64,000 nt of DNA from Tubiluchus corallicola (lineage: Eukaryota; Priapulida; Priapulimorpha; Priapulimorphida; Tubiluchidae): the NCBI GenBank assembly GCA_030141605.1, contig JAQGDQ010000530.1:1-64000 (forward strand), read 5' to 3'. The notes under the pieces are model-generated. The model was given only the letters and a program-made list of their open reading frames with translations. It was not told the origin of the DNA and did not search any database. Within the stretch, counting starts at the first letter, position 1. Every line of letters begins with the position of its first letter. Below are positions 14,031-24,100 of this stretch, piece by piece. The position numbers and the translations under genes are program-made.

Positions 14031-14110
14031 TTTGATGGTCTTGGTGGAAATGGCATCAGCGTCATTAGCAAGTGGAGTGAAGTTCCTAAGCGAAAACTGC
14101 TTATACAAAG
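14031..14110 (+). CDS. TTLL4-like: TTLL4-like exon 2
   Basis: 26 codons plus two bases, between ATTTCAG and GTAGGA. It carries the glycine-rich ATP loop (GLGGNGISVI), then KRKLLIQR. In family members the sequence continues Y-L-x-x-P and on to FDLR. Here the next exon resumes some 45 residues later. Confidence 0.85.
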
Positions 14111-14130
14111 GTAGGAATGTAGGTGTAATT

Positions 14131-14195
14131 TAACGTAGTTTTAACTATGCCGACTTAATGGACGGTTTTGGTTTACAAGCACACGATTTACTTCA
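14131..14195 (+). repeat. Dispersed repeat filling the intron where the TTLL core should be
   Basis: About 60 bases match the reverse complement of 45087-45146 at roughly 85% (shared GACGGTTTTGGTTT, CAAGCACAC). A weaker direct copy lies at 49083-49131. It fills most of the 109-bp intron at 14111-14219. Confidence 0.65.
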
Positions 14196-14219
14196 AATAT
14201 GTATTCTCTTCTTTTATAG

Positions 14220-14345
14220 ATATTCTTCAAAGCCTGAAGATCAAAGTAACAAATTCATACATATTACGAATGGTCATGTCAGTAGTCAAAGTAATCAGAC
14301 TGATCAGCAATTCAATGTTACCGTTCCGATGGATCGATATACATG
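14220..14345 (+). CDS. TTLL4-like: TTLL4-like exon 3
   Basis: One base, 41 codons and two bases. It begins YSSKPEDQSNKFIHITN, equivalent to the family segment KYS...NKFMHLTN, and ends in the conserved W codon shared with exon 4. It joins exon 2 in phase, so loss of the core exon left the frame open. Confidence 0.82.
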
Positions 14346-15283
14346 GTAAATATGGCGGCTCTACGGTTTAATCATCGTTGCACATAGACCTACGCTTTCA
14401 TGATACATGCTTTTATAACAGTTATTATCAGGGGCATATTAACCAATAGACTAACTAGGCAATAGTCTAGGGCGCCTAAGTTTGAGGAGCGTCACATTTT
14501 AGAAAAAAATCTTATTCCCCTGGGAAAATTTGTACACTTTCATATTCATATAAAATGCGCATTTTATAATACACCACGGGCAGTTAGTGAGCGCAGCTTT
14601 TATATAAATGCCACATAACGAACAGGTGCAAGGTATTACACAACAAGCAATTGCTCAGCTTCCTTGAATATGACTGCTTTAATAATGACCTTGCAGAAAC
14701 TAGCTTAATAGTGTTTCTAATACACCACATGTAATTGTTTAATCTGCTAATTACATAAACAACCATAAATTCACAATACAAATGGGCGGGACAGAACTAT
14801 CAGCCTAGGGCGTCAGAAAGTCTTGATACCCCCCCCCCCCTGGTTACTATGCAGAGTTTGCAGCGAAAAACTATTTAGGTGTTTAATTAGTCTGCAAAAA
14901 TTGCAAAAATGTTACATTCAACTTTGATGTTATACATGTTGTTGTTTGACAGGTTATTAAAAGCTAATTCACTAACGAGAAGTGGAGTAAAATATTTAGA
15001 AAATGCCGGAGGTAATAATTTGTGATGAAATCTGTAAATAAACACAAGAGAATGCAAGTCATATATTTCTTTAATCTTAAAGGTGTAAGCCTGTTTGTAT
15101 ATTAAATTAGTTTCATGATGATAAGGAGCTGTATGGATTACTTTAAAAATTTATTTTCAATTCTTTGAAGTTGAGCCAAATTAGATTTGTAATTTGGCGA
15201 CAGTAACTCGCAAAGCAGTTCACACTTGCGAGTTACTGTCAGAGAGAAAACTCGGTCATCTGAATGGACTTTAACTTTTTCAG

Positions 15284-15382
15284 GAATCTTCGGACATTCT
15301 GGCGTTATTTTGAAGGTATAGGAGTCGACTCTCAGTCATTGTGGGAAGCAATGAAGGAAAAAATTGTGAAGCAAATCATTAG
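15284..15382 (+). CDS. TTLL4-like: TTLL4-like exon 4
   Basis: 99 bp between TTTTTCAG and GTGAGT. It reads LRTFWRYFEGIGVD, then LWEAMKEKIVKQII, matching the helical segment after HLTN in family members. Confidence 0.82.
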
Positions 15383-15618
15383 GTGAGTTGTCATTTATTG
15401 TATATGTACGTTGTGATAGATTATAATTTGTAACTATGTCTATTGTATAATATTATGATTGTTGTCTTTCATTGTGTGTATCGCGTTTGATTCTAAAATG
15501 ATGTATATGACAATACGTTTAATGCTTTGTAAATGTTTTTAGTAATTTTAAGTCATATCTCTCTGGAAATAGAGGGAATGTATATTGTACATAGTTTTTT
15601 ATAAATGAAAAAATAAAT

Positions 15619-15654
15619 AAATAAGTAAATAATAATAATAATAATAATAATAAT
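15619..15654. repeat. (AAT)n microsatellite after an AAATAAAT-rich tail
   Basis: A short AAT run preceded by repeated AAATAAAT. It could be the 3' tail of an old non-LTR retrotransposon insertion, but no coding remnant is visible. Confidence 0.6.
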
Positions 15655-16166
15655 TGCTGGGAAATTGAAAATTTATAGTTAACTTAATTTTGAGAAAAAA
15701 CACATGGAAATTACATTATAGAGACATTTAAACAGCATTAACAAATTTAAACCGAAACCACTTTAAGTCGTGGGAACAGTTGTAACACTTTGTATTTTTT
15801 AAAGGGGCGAGTAGTAAAATTTGAACTAGGTATCACATCAATAATAATTATAATCAAATGAGGCGGTGACATAACACCACTTACAAGAATTGTGGTAGGA
15901 CTGGACATTAACTGGTTGTAAAGGCTAAGCTTCTAAGAAAAGTTACTGAAGTGACAAATTTATCTCGTTCACGCTCGATTAAAAATAACAGTGCGATTAC
16001 TGAACATGGTAGTCACTCTTTCAATCACTAGCCAGTTTCGGCGTTACTTAACCTTGGTCACTATGGCCACACCATGACCACTATAAAGAAAAACAGTGGT
16101 TAGCAGACGTACTTTACTTATTGTATTAATCTTATGAACACTAAAACGTTTTTGTAATCTTTCAAG

Positions 16167-16301
16167 CTTTGAAAGTGTCATTTACAATATGCTGAATGCA
16201 CAGTCGTCAACTCCCCATGCATTCTATGAACTGTATGGAATGGATTTCATGATGGATAACAACCTGAAACTTTGGTTGATAGAAATCAATCATCTGCCAG
16301 G
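16167..16301 (+). CDS. TTLL4-like: TTLL4-like exon 5
   Basis: 135 bp. It encodes AFYELYGMDFMMDNNLKLW followed by LIEINHLP. The E and N of the metal-binding ExN motif are kept; the family P-S after it has become P-G. Confidence 0.85.
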
Positions 16302-16647
16302 GTAAGCGAAAATATCATGACTTTTTAAATGTTCTTATACTAAATAACTTATAAAACATATTAACACTCATTAACTCTTTACGACAAGAAAAGTGACAAT
16401 CACAAAAATCACTGAATTCTGGTACATTGTTCAAAACACAAATAAATCAAAAGATGAGGTAGCGTTAGAGTGCAACCACTCCATCCTACACCATGCTCAA
16501 CTTGCCGCGCGCTCGCAAAACACGGTCACGTGACAGTATGGTAATGACATGGTCAGCAAACGACACATAAAGCCACAGTGCTATGATAAGCGCATGGAAA
16601 AATTAAGGTCACAAGGAGATGATCCCTTTTTTCTTGTATCATAACAG

Positions 16648-16776
16648 ATTATCCATAAACACCAAGTTACTCAAAAGTGTCATTGAACCTGTCGTGCAAG
16701 ACACTTTTAACATTGCTGGACATCGGATACCTAAACATCATTCACATAGAACATCATTCAATTTTGCAGCTCCATG
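16648..16776 (+). CDS. TTLL4-like: TTLL4-like exon 6
   Basis: 129 bp. It reads LLKSVIEPVVQDTFNIAGHR, matching the helix after the ExN motif in TTLL4 relatives (LIKDxLNLAGF type). It ends in the first two bases of a cysteine codon completed in exon 7. Confidence 0.78.
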
Positions 16777-16942
16777 GTGAGTATTATTGTTTTTATAGCC
16801 AGACTTTAAAATTTCATGATTTTGCAAAGAGAAATGTCCTACAGACGAAAATGGTATCATAATTCAATTTATGTTACAATTTTAGATTTGTCAACCATCT
16901 ATTCATTAACCAGCCTCTCAGCTGTTTAAACTTCAGTAGAGT

Positions 16943-17109
16943 CAAGTGGCGTTTACCAGACATCCCGACTACTGCGTGTAAAAATCAATAGGAAATAGGT
17001 GCAGAAAAAAGAACTCATAACGCAGGTCTGATAAACGGGTGCATTGAAAACAACATAAACCGATTTCATCTATTCCATATCCGTTATTTTCCCTGGTAAA
17101 CGCCATTTT
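16943..17109. mobile_element. MITE, copy 2 of the 3.4-kb family
   Basis: It starts AAGTGGCGTTTACCAGACAT and ends TGGTAAACGCCATTTTA, an inverted-repeat pair. It shares ends and an inner block with 3376-3777 but is less than half as long and is not a full foldback. Confidence 0.6.
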
Positions 17110-17290
17110 ATACGATTAATAATCTTGTCCATTCACTATGTATTAGTAGGTCTATCACGTGGCATTTTGCGAAATTCAATGTGTTCTCACATATCCCATC
17201 ATTATCACAGTAACCCACAAAGCTGCCAAATCACTTCAGTCGGTGATCTGTCCAATGAAGAACTCTGGTACATAATTAAATATGTTTCAG

Positions 17291-17417
17291 TAATTCATCC
17301 ATTACGCCTGGCGACTTCATAGGACCAGTATTGGAACCACCGCCGCTGATAGACGCTACTCTTACACCACACGAAAAACAAAAGCGTTCATTTTTTACTA
17401 CAAAGTCTACAGAAATG
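17291..17417 (+). CDS. TTLL4-like: TTLL4-like exon 7
   Basis: One base plus 42 codons between GTTTCAG and GTATGT. It contains the TTLL4-type segment LTPHEKQKRSFF after a proline-rich linker. Confidence 0.75.
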
Positions 17418-17514
17418 GTATGTAATCTCTTATGCAAATTTTTGCCAGGGACAGACTAATGAAACATCAGAGAAAGGCTAGCATAGAAAAAGAGTTATGC
17501 CATAATAGTCTCCT

Positions 17515-17745
17515 AATATTAATTTTGTTTGAATTTCTTTTGATTTATGCATTTTGTGCAAAAACTTTGCAGCCATTTTGTTTTGTTTTGCATTTTGACC
17601 TTTTCCACCGGAAACAGCATAATAAAATCGATAAGTCTGGCTTCTTGACCACTTTTAGAAAGAAATGTTCCCAGAACTTTATCGAAGCACCTTTCCAGGA
17701 TTTTCTTCTAGTCTGTTTGACTTTTTCAACAGCTCTGTTACGGTA
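17515..17745 (+). repeat. Dispersed repeat, copy 1
   Basis: It resembles 44590-44835 in the same orientation, with shared TGCAAAAACTT, GCCATTTTGTTTT, CTTTTAGAA and GAACTTTAT. The type is unknown and no coding sequence is visible. Confidence 0.6.
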
Positions 17746-17867
17746 AAGCAGTACCGTTACGTTTTAATATTGAGTTAAATACATCTACTCTGTTTTCGTA
17801 ATTATTATTATTGTCATATTGTGCAATTTTAGCTTAATTTCAGTTTCAGTTCAATTTCACAAAGAAA

Positions 17868-18625
17868 TGGCGATCTTATTACCAGGCACCATAAATTAAC
17901 TGGGACTTCTTTCCTGTGACTTTTTTCTCGTGATCTTATTACCAGCCACCGTAAATTAATTGGGACTTCTTTCCTGTGACTTTTTTCTCGTGATCTTATT
18001 ACCAGGCACCGTAAATTAATTAGGACTTCTTTCCTGTGACTTTTTTCTCGTGATCTTATTACGAGGCACCATAAATTAATTGGGACTTATTTCCTGTGAC
18101 TTTTTTTTCATGATCTTATTACCAGGCACCGTAAATTAATTGGGACTGCTTTCCTGTGACTTTTTTCTCATGATCTTATTACCAGGCACCATAAATTAAT
18201 TGTGACTTATTTCCTGTGACTTTTGTTTCGTGATCTTACTACCAGGCACCATAAAATAATTGCGACTTCTTTCCTGTGACTTTTTTTCTCGTGATCTTAT
18301 TACCAGGCACCATAAATTAATTGTGACTTCTTTTTTGTGACTTTTGTTTTGTGATCTTATTACCACGCACCATAAGTTAATTGCGACTGCTTTCTTGTGA
18401 CTTTTGTTTTGTGATCTTATTACCAGGCACCATAAATTAATTGTGACTTCTTTCTTGAGACTTTTGTTTTGTGATCTTATTACCAGGCACCATAAATTAA
18501 TTGCGACGGCTTTCTTGTGACTTTTTTCACGTGATTTTATTACCAGGCACCCTAATTGCGACTTATTTCCTGTAACTTTTTTCTAGCCACAATTGTGACT
18601 TTTCCTGTTACTTTATTACTGGTTC
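17868..18625. repeat. 60-bp minisatellite, about 12 copies
   Basis: Unit landmarks are CTTATTACCAGGCACC, ATAAATTAATTGGGACTTCT and TTCCTGTGACTTTTTTCTCG. Copies toward the right end decay and shorten. It lies inside the TTLL4-like intron between exons 7 and 8. Confidence 0.93.
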
Positions 18626-18815
18626 GGTATGTGTGTGTCACAAAACATGACAATTGCCTACAGTACGATTACATGACACACTATACTTAACACGTGATGA
18701 AACTGTGTGTTCAGCTTAGCTTTGAACTGTAGTACTTATACCAAACTTATACGACTTTTTAAGCCGTGAATCAACAATATCTTGAAAGAAAATAAAATTC
18801 TTCATTTATTCGCAG

Positions 18816-19026
18816 GATGTGAGTTCAAATATTCTAGATGACCTGACATAAGCTGATGTACGTGAACTAGTAGAAGCAGAAGATGAATATCACAGACGAG
18901 GAGGATTTGAACGGATCTTTCCCAGCTTAGTATCTCATAGATACTTAAAATACTTTGAGAAAAAAAGATACAGCAATTTACTATTAGATGCTTGGACCAG
19001 GAAATATAACACATATCCAGAGAAAG
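18816..19026 (+). CDS. TTLL4-like: TTLL4-like exon 8, with in-frame TAA
   Basis: 70 codons plus one base. After ILDDLT the frame meets TAA at 18849-18851, then continues as strongly conserved ADVRELVEAEDEYHRRGGFE and FERIFPS. The stop is therefore a point change in otherwise preserved sequence, not a wrong frame. Confidence 0.82.
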
Positions 19027-19727
19027 GTAAGACAAAGTTAAACCTAGGCAAACTTTACTATTGAGTTTATAAAAAAGCACTTCAGTAAGAACCACTTAAA
19101 GGTCTACAAAACCCCAACAGACATTGAGGTTTTTTAGTGAGGGCTTAGTTTGACTTTAATTATATACACATTCTGACATTCTTCCGTTTTGTGGGATGTA
19201 GAAACGATTGCAGTTACGTTGAAAAAAGTTGTTCCATCCCTATAGATTTCAGATTTAGATTCAGAATCCAGTCCATATAGAGTGCCAGACAGCTTGTACT
19301 GGATGGCAGATGTAAAAAAAAAGAAATGACCGGAGTGGGTCAGGAGCTGTTGCCAATAGCAACAGACATGTTAGTGACTTTTTAGTTAATGAGGATATCA
19401 CATTTTAAGCGTTAATAATAGCACACAATTTGTGGTATAGATATCAACATTTATATTTTCGTTTTTTAGTACAGAGCTTCTGCTGATTTTTTGAGCTTAT
19501 GTAAACTAGTTTAAAGTACAAAATCTATCACACGTTTTAGTTGTAAGTATAATTCTTATGCATCCAAGTAAAACATAAATTTCTGTTCTATTTTAAATCT
19601 ATTACTCGATGTGAAATGTTTAGTATCAGTGTTCTGTAAACTGGCTGGCTGAAAAAAAACACGTTTTCCATATAAGCACATGGAATTGTTTTTATGTACA
19701 TAACATGGGATTTTTTGTAATTTTCAG

Positions 19728-19813
19728 GGTGGGAAATATTAGAATTGCACTGCAAAGCAGGGAAACACATAGAAAACAATGAACCATTCCAATTCTGGAC
19801 GACACAGTTATAA
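19728..19813 (+). CDS. TTLL4-like: TTLL4-like terminal exon
   Basis: It follows TTTTCAG. Two bases complete a glycine codon, then WEILELHCKAGKH and a short tail to TAA at 19811-19813. The LLxxxCxxGxH pattern is found at this place in TTLL4 proteins. The protein ends much earlier than vertebrate TTLL4. Confidence 0.75.
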
Positions 19814-20219
19814 TACCTGTTGTTTTATTTAATAGTGTAAGATCTTCAATATATATACAATAATTCTTATATACAATAATTCTAACGCTTCACTTTACAT
19901 GTATGTTACCATTTTGTATAATGTAATTTTAATACAATAAGTATAAATTAGTTGAAACATGTAATTGCAATTCTAAAATTTGTTGTGTACCAAACATTGT
20001 AAAATAGCTTAACATAATATAACATAATTGTAATATTTAACCGCTGTAAATACTGTTCACTATTATTATTGTGTTTTATTGTGTATCATGTTGATGATTA
20101 TACCCCACGTGCAGGGTTTTGTCAGTGTAGTTTTTTCTTCATTGTAACTGCTTTGCATTGTTTATGTAATGTTTGCAATTTGTAATTGCAATTCTCTTTT
20201 GTATGGCTTGTAAATCGTC

Positions 20220-20236
20220 AATAAATAAATAATAAA
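20220..20236 (+). terminator. Poly(A) signals for the TTLL4-like transcript
   Basis: Overlapping AATAAATAAATAATAAA about 410 bp after the stop codon on the plus strand. Confidence 0.6.
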
Positions 20237-21130
20237 ATACTCAGTGAAGAAACATGACTGAAAGTTGACAGTACTTGAGGAGAGGTGCCTGGTCCTATTA
20301 TCAGCAGAGATGAGGATTATACTAATTTATTATCTTAGATTATCTAGATAGTTTCAAAATCCAGTTGTGAAATGGATGCTATGTAATTCATAGCACTGCT
20401 TTGTTTGGTTTGCCAGCTCTTATGGTTTTCTCTTATACAAGTCGTGGGACAAATTTCTTTTACTTTGAATATTTTGCTGTTCTGCCTTTTGTACAGTTTG
20501 ACTTTTTAAGACACCTATTTACATAATTCTTCCCCCTTTCCTTCACTTTTAGGATCAGCCCTACACACTTGACTTGCAGGACATTTTGGGGATAGTCGTA
20601 AAAGTACCTCATTTCTCCTTATCAGCTGTCACAGTGTGGCTTCAGCTCACCTTATTTTTTAGACGCTTTTCCTCACTTGTTACAACTTATTACCTTAAAT
20701 TATTTACTTGTCTTTATACGATAATAGTAAAACAAAAGTAACAAGGCATCTAAGAGTTGAAAGACATTAGATCTAAACTATTAAATGTTATAAGAGCAAT
20801 TATGTTTGTTATTATAGTACAGCATTCTCTGAATACGGTTCTGAAATTGTGCAATAAAGTGCAACGCTTTTTCATGACAACTAATTATAAAATCTCAGCT
20901 CTAAATTTGCCAATAGTTCGTAAACTGTACAAAAGACCACGTGATCCAATACTGATGTCACGTGATCCAATACTTTGTCACGTGATCCAATACTGATGTC
21001 ACGTGATCCAATGCTGATGTCACGTGATCCAATACTGATGTCAGTGATCCAACAGTTACAATGGCAATATTATAAGAAAATGATAATTAGTGATCAGTTA
21101 GGCTAATAAGAAATAACTGGCAAAAGCAAC
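20237..21130. other. Intergenic strip between converging genes
   Basis: No gene seen. It contains the 21-bp CACGTG array listed separately. Both neighbours end into this strip. Confidence 0.55.
20938..21051. repeat. 21-bp array with CACGTGATCC, about 5 copies
   Basis: The unit is CACGTGATCCAATACTGATGT. One copy has TTTGT instead of TGATGT, and the last has lost the first CAC. Each intact copy carries the palindrome CACGTG. Confidence 0.9.
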
Positions 21131-24100
21131 ACTCAAATTACACACAAGACATTTATTCATATTTGAACTTTTCATTACCTTTCGTGCATACATTAAGCAA
21201 AATTAAAAATATCACTATTTACATTTTTCGCAATTGGATTATGTGTCAGAAGTTCAGAAAACTACAATCCATTCAGCCAAGGGGACTAATTTCTTGACTG
21301 GCTAGGCTGTTGCACGGGTGATTTAGAAGAAGTTTTCAACGAAGATACACGACTATGCACTGGAGAAACCCGTGAAGGGGAATTATCCCTTGACTGGCTA
21401 GGCTGTTGCATCGGCACATTAGTAGAAGTTTTCGATGATGATACATGACTAGGCACTCGTGAATCACGAGAAGGGGAATAATCCCTAGACTGACTAGGCT
21501 GTTGCATGGGTGTACTAGAAGGAGTTTTCAATGCACATTCAAGACTGTGTACTTGAGAGTCCCGAGAAGGGGAATAATCCCTTGATTGACCAGGCTGTTG
21601 CATGGGTGTGCTAGGAGTTTTCAATGCAGATTCAAGGCCATGAACTTGAGAGTCCAGAGAAGTGGAATAATCCCTTGACTGACCAGGCTGCTGCATGGGT
21701 ATGCTAGAAGGACCTTTCAATGAAGATTCAAGACCATGTACTTGAGAATCCTGAGAAGGGGTATAATCCCTTGACTGACTGGGCTGCTGGATGGGTACGC
21801 TAGAAGGACCTTTCAATGAAGATTCAAGGCCATGAACTTGAGAATCCCGAGAAGTTGAATAATCCCTTGACTGGCTAGGCTGCTGGATGGGTACGCTAGA
21901 AGGCATTTTCAATGCAGATTCAAGACCGTGTACTTGAGAATCCCGAGAAATAGAATAATCCCTATACTGGCTAGGCTGTGGCATGGGTACGTTGGAAGAA
22001 CTTTTTAATGAAGATACAAAACTAGGCACTTGAGAGTCACGAGAAATGGAATAATCCCTTGACTGATTTGGAATTTGCATAAGTGCAAGAGGAGTTTTCA
22101 GTGCAGATACAAAACTAGGCACTTGAGAGTCACGAGAAATGGAATAATCCCTTGACTGACTCGGCCGTTGCAAAGCTAGGCTAGAAGGAATATTCAATGA
22201 ACACTCGAGATCAAGTACTTTAGAGTTGTGAGCTCTTGCTTGACTAAGCTGTTGTATTGGGGTGCTAGGTGGAGCCTTCAATGAAGATGTGAAGCTAGGC
22301 ACTTGGAAATCTCGAGAAGCAGCGAGGTTTCGAAATGGATCATCTTGTTCAATCGGTCTCGTTGATGATGCTAAATACTCATTGGCGTGCATCTGTGCTC
22401 GAGAGATTATCTCGTTAATTTCTTCAGTTCTTGATCTCGTTGGCGACCTGAAGGATAAGAATGATAATCATTGAGTTTACTAAGCTAGTTACATAAACAC
22501 ACACGCTGTACGGAAGAGGCTAGTTTGATTTGTTTTGTGTAAGAAATAAAAGTCAAAACTGGACTTACAGGGAGTATGTTACAAAACTTTCTTGCAAATT
22601 ACAAAATTTGAAGATGATTTAAAGTGCAAATTTGCTGTTAGGTTGTGTAAACATAGGTACATGTATGTTAGGTTTAGGTTACTAATGTTAGTACATTCAT
22701 TCATGGTTTCAAGTAATATAAATACAAAGGATGAATTGTTCTTTTATGGTGAGGGCCGGATCACACCTTCTGGGGCCCCTAGGCTAATGAAATTATGGGC
22801 TCTCCTCAGATGTAGCCACCTTCTAAGTTGCAAGCATTGGTCTTAAATATTTTTACTTTCTTACTGATGTATTGTAAAAAGTGACATTTTCACAGCTTGA
22901 AGTAAACTTATAGCAAATTCTTTAAGTAAGCTAGAATAGCTAATTGTTTGGTTATCAACAAAAATATTCTTTAAGAAATACTCCTATTTTGCTATTATTA
23001 CAAACCAAATTAGTGCATAACCATAGTGAAAAACAATTTTTTTCAACTGTTACCAAATCTTGAGAGCCGTTTATGGTGTATTTCTACGTTAACATAGAAC
23101 AGCACCATAAAAACTAGCAATAGTAAAGAAAGGGAGCACATACTGCAGTGTTCATGGTTTACCTAGCTGCATTCATGATATTAATCAGTGGTGTAGCTTC
23201 CTGATGTAGGAAAATTTTAGATTGTCAAAATTTAGCAGTGATGGCTCGTAGTTGTGATAAGTTTTGGAGATAAATTTATAAAATATGGAATAACAATTTA
23301 TCAAGGGCTCTGCATATCAATTTATCAAGGGCTAGGCATGACAATTCATCAAGTTCTAGGCATGACAATTCATCAATGGCTAGGCATGACAATTCATCAA
23401 TGGCTAGGCATGACAATTTATCAAGTTCTAGGCATGACAATTTATCAAGGGCTCTGCATATCAATTTATCAAGGGCTAGGCATGACAATTTATCAAAGGC
23501 TAGGTATGACAATTTATCAAAGGCTAGGTATGACAATTTGTTGAGGTCTAGGCATGGCAATTTATCAAGGGCTAGGCATGGCAATTTATCAAAGGCTAGG
23601 TATGACAATTTATTGAGGTCTAGGCATGGCAATTTATCAAGAGCTAGGCATGACAGTTTATCAAGGTCTAGGCATGACAATTTATCAAGGGCTAGGCATG
23701 ACAATTTATCAAGTTCTAGGCATAACAATTTATCAAGGCTCTGCATATCAATTTATCAAAGGCTAGGTATGACAATTTATTGAGGTCTAGGCATGGCAAT
23801 TTATCAAGGGCTAGGCATGGCAATTTATCAAGGGCTAGGCATGACAATTTATCAAGTTCTAGGCATAACAATTTATCAAGGGCTCTGCATATCAATTTAT
23901 CAAAGGCTAGGTATGACAATTTATTGAGGTCTAGGCATGGCAATTTATCAAGAACTAGGTATGACAATTTATCAAGAGCTATCATAATTTATCAAGGGCT
24001 AAGCATAACAATTTATCAAGGGCTAAGCATAACAATTTATCAAGGGCTCTGCATATCAATTTATCAAGGGCTAGGTATGACAATTTATCAAGGTCTAGGC

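Larger units (their letters stand above)
12283..20236 (+). pseudogene. TTLL4-like: TTLL4-like tubulin glutamylase, core missing, one nonsense codon
   Basis: Nine exons (12283-12480, 14031-14110, 14220-14345, 15284-15382, 16167-16301, 16648-16776, 17291-17417, 18816-19026, 19728-19813) join in phase to 397 codons. Family landmarks appear in order: HFPG, CxKDxxW, WIYKP (ATP-site lysine), GNGISV, SNKFIHITN (the HLTN motif), WLIEINHLP (the metal-binding ExN), then the TTLL4-type tail with DVRELVEAEDE and FERIFPS. TTLL enzymes add glutamates to tubulin and other proteins using an ATP-grasp fold. Two defects stand out. The block with the family's FDLR motif, normally between LLIQR and the SNKF segment, is absent, and TAA interrupts exon 8 at 18849-18851. 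No start exon was found. The copy is therefore probably inactive. A sequencing error could explain the stop but not easily the missing core. An AATAAA cluster at 20220-20236 marks the 3' end. Confidence 0.8.

Noticed and set aside
14952-15012. Possible extra TTLL4-like exon reading LLKANSLTRSGVKYLENAG
   Set aside because: Including it breaks the reading frame with the next exon, whereas exon 3 joins exon 4 directly in phase and matches the family.
17125-17290. Open frame ending VIHPLRLATS before exon 7
   Set aside because: It runs through the exon 7 acceptor in the wrong frame; the conserved LTPHEKQK reading needs the acceptor at 17290.
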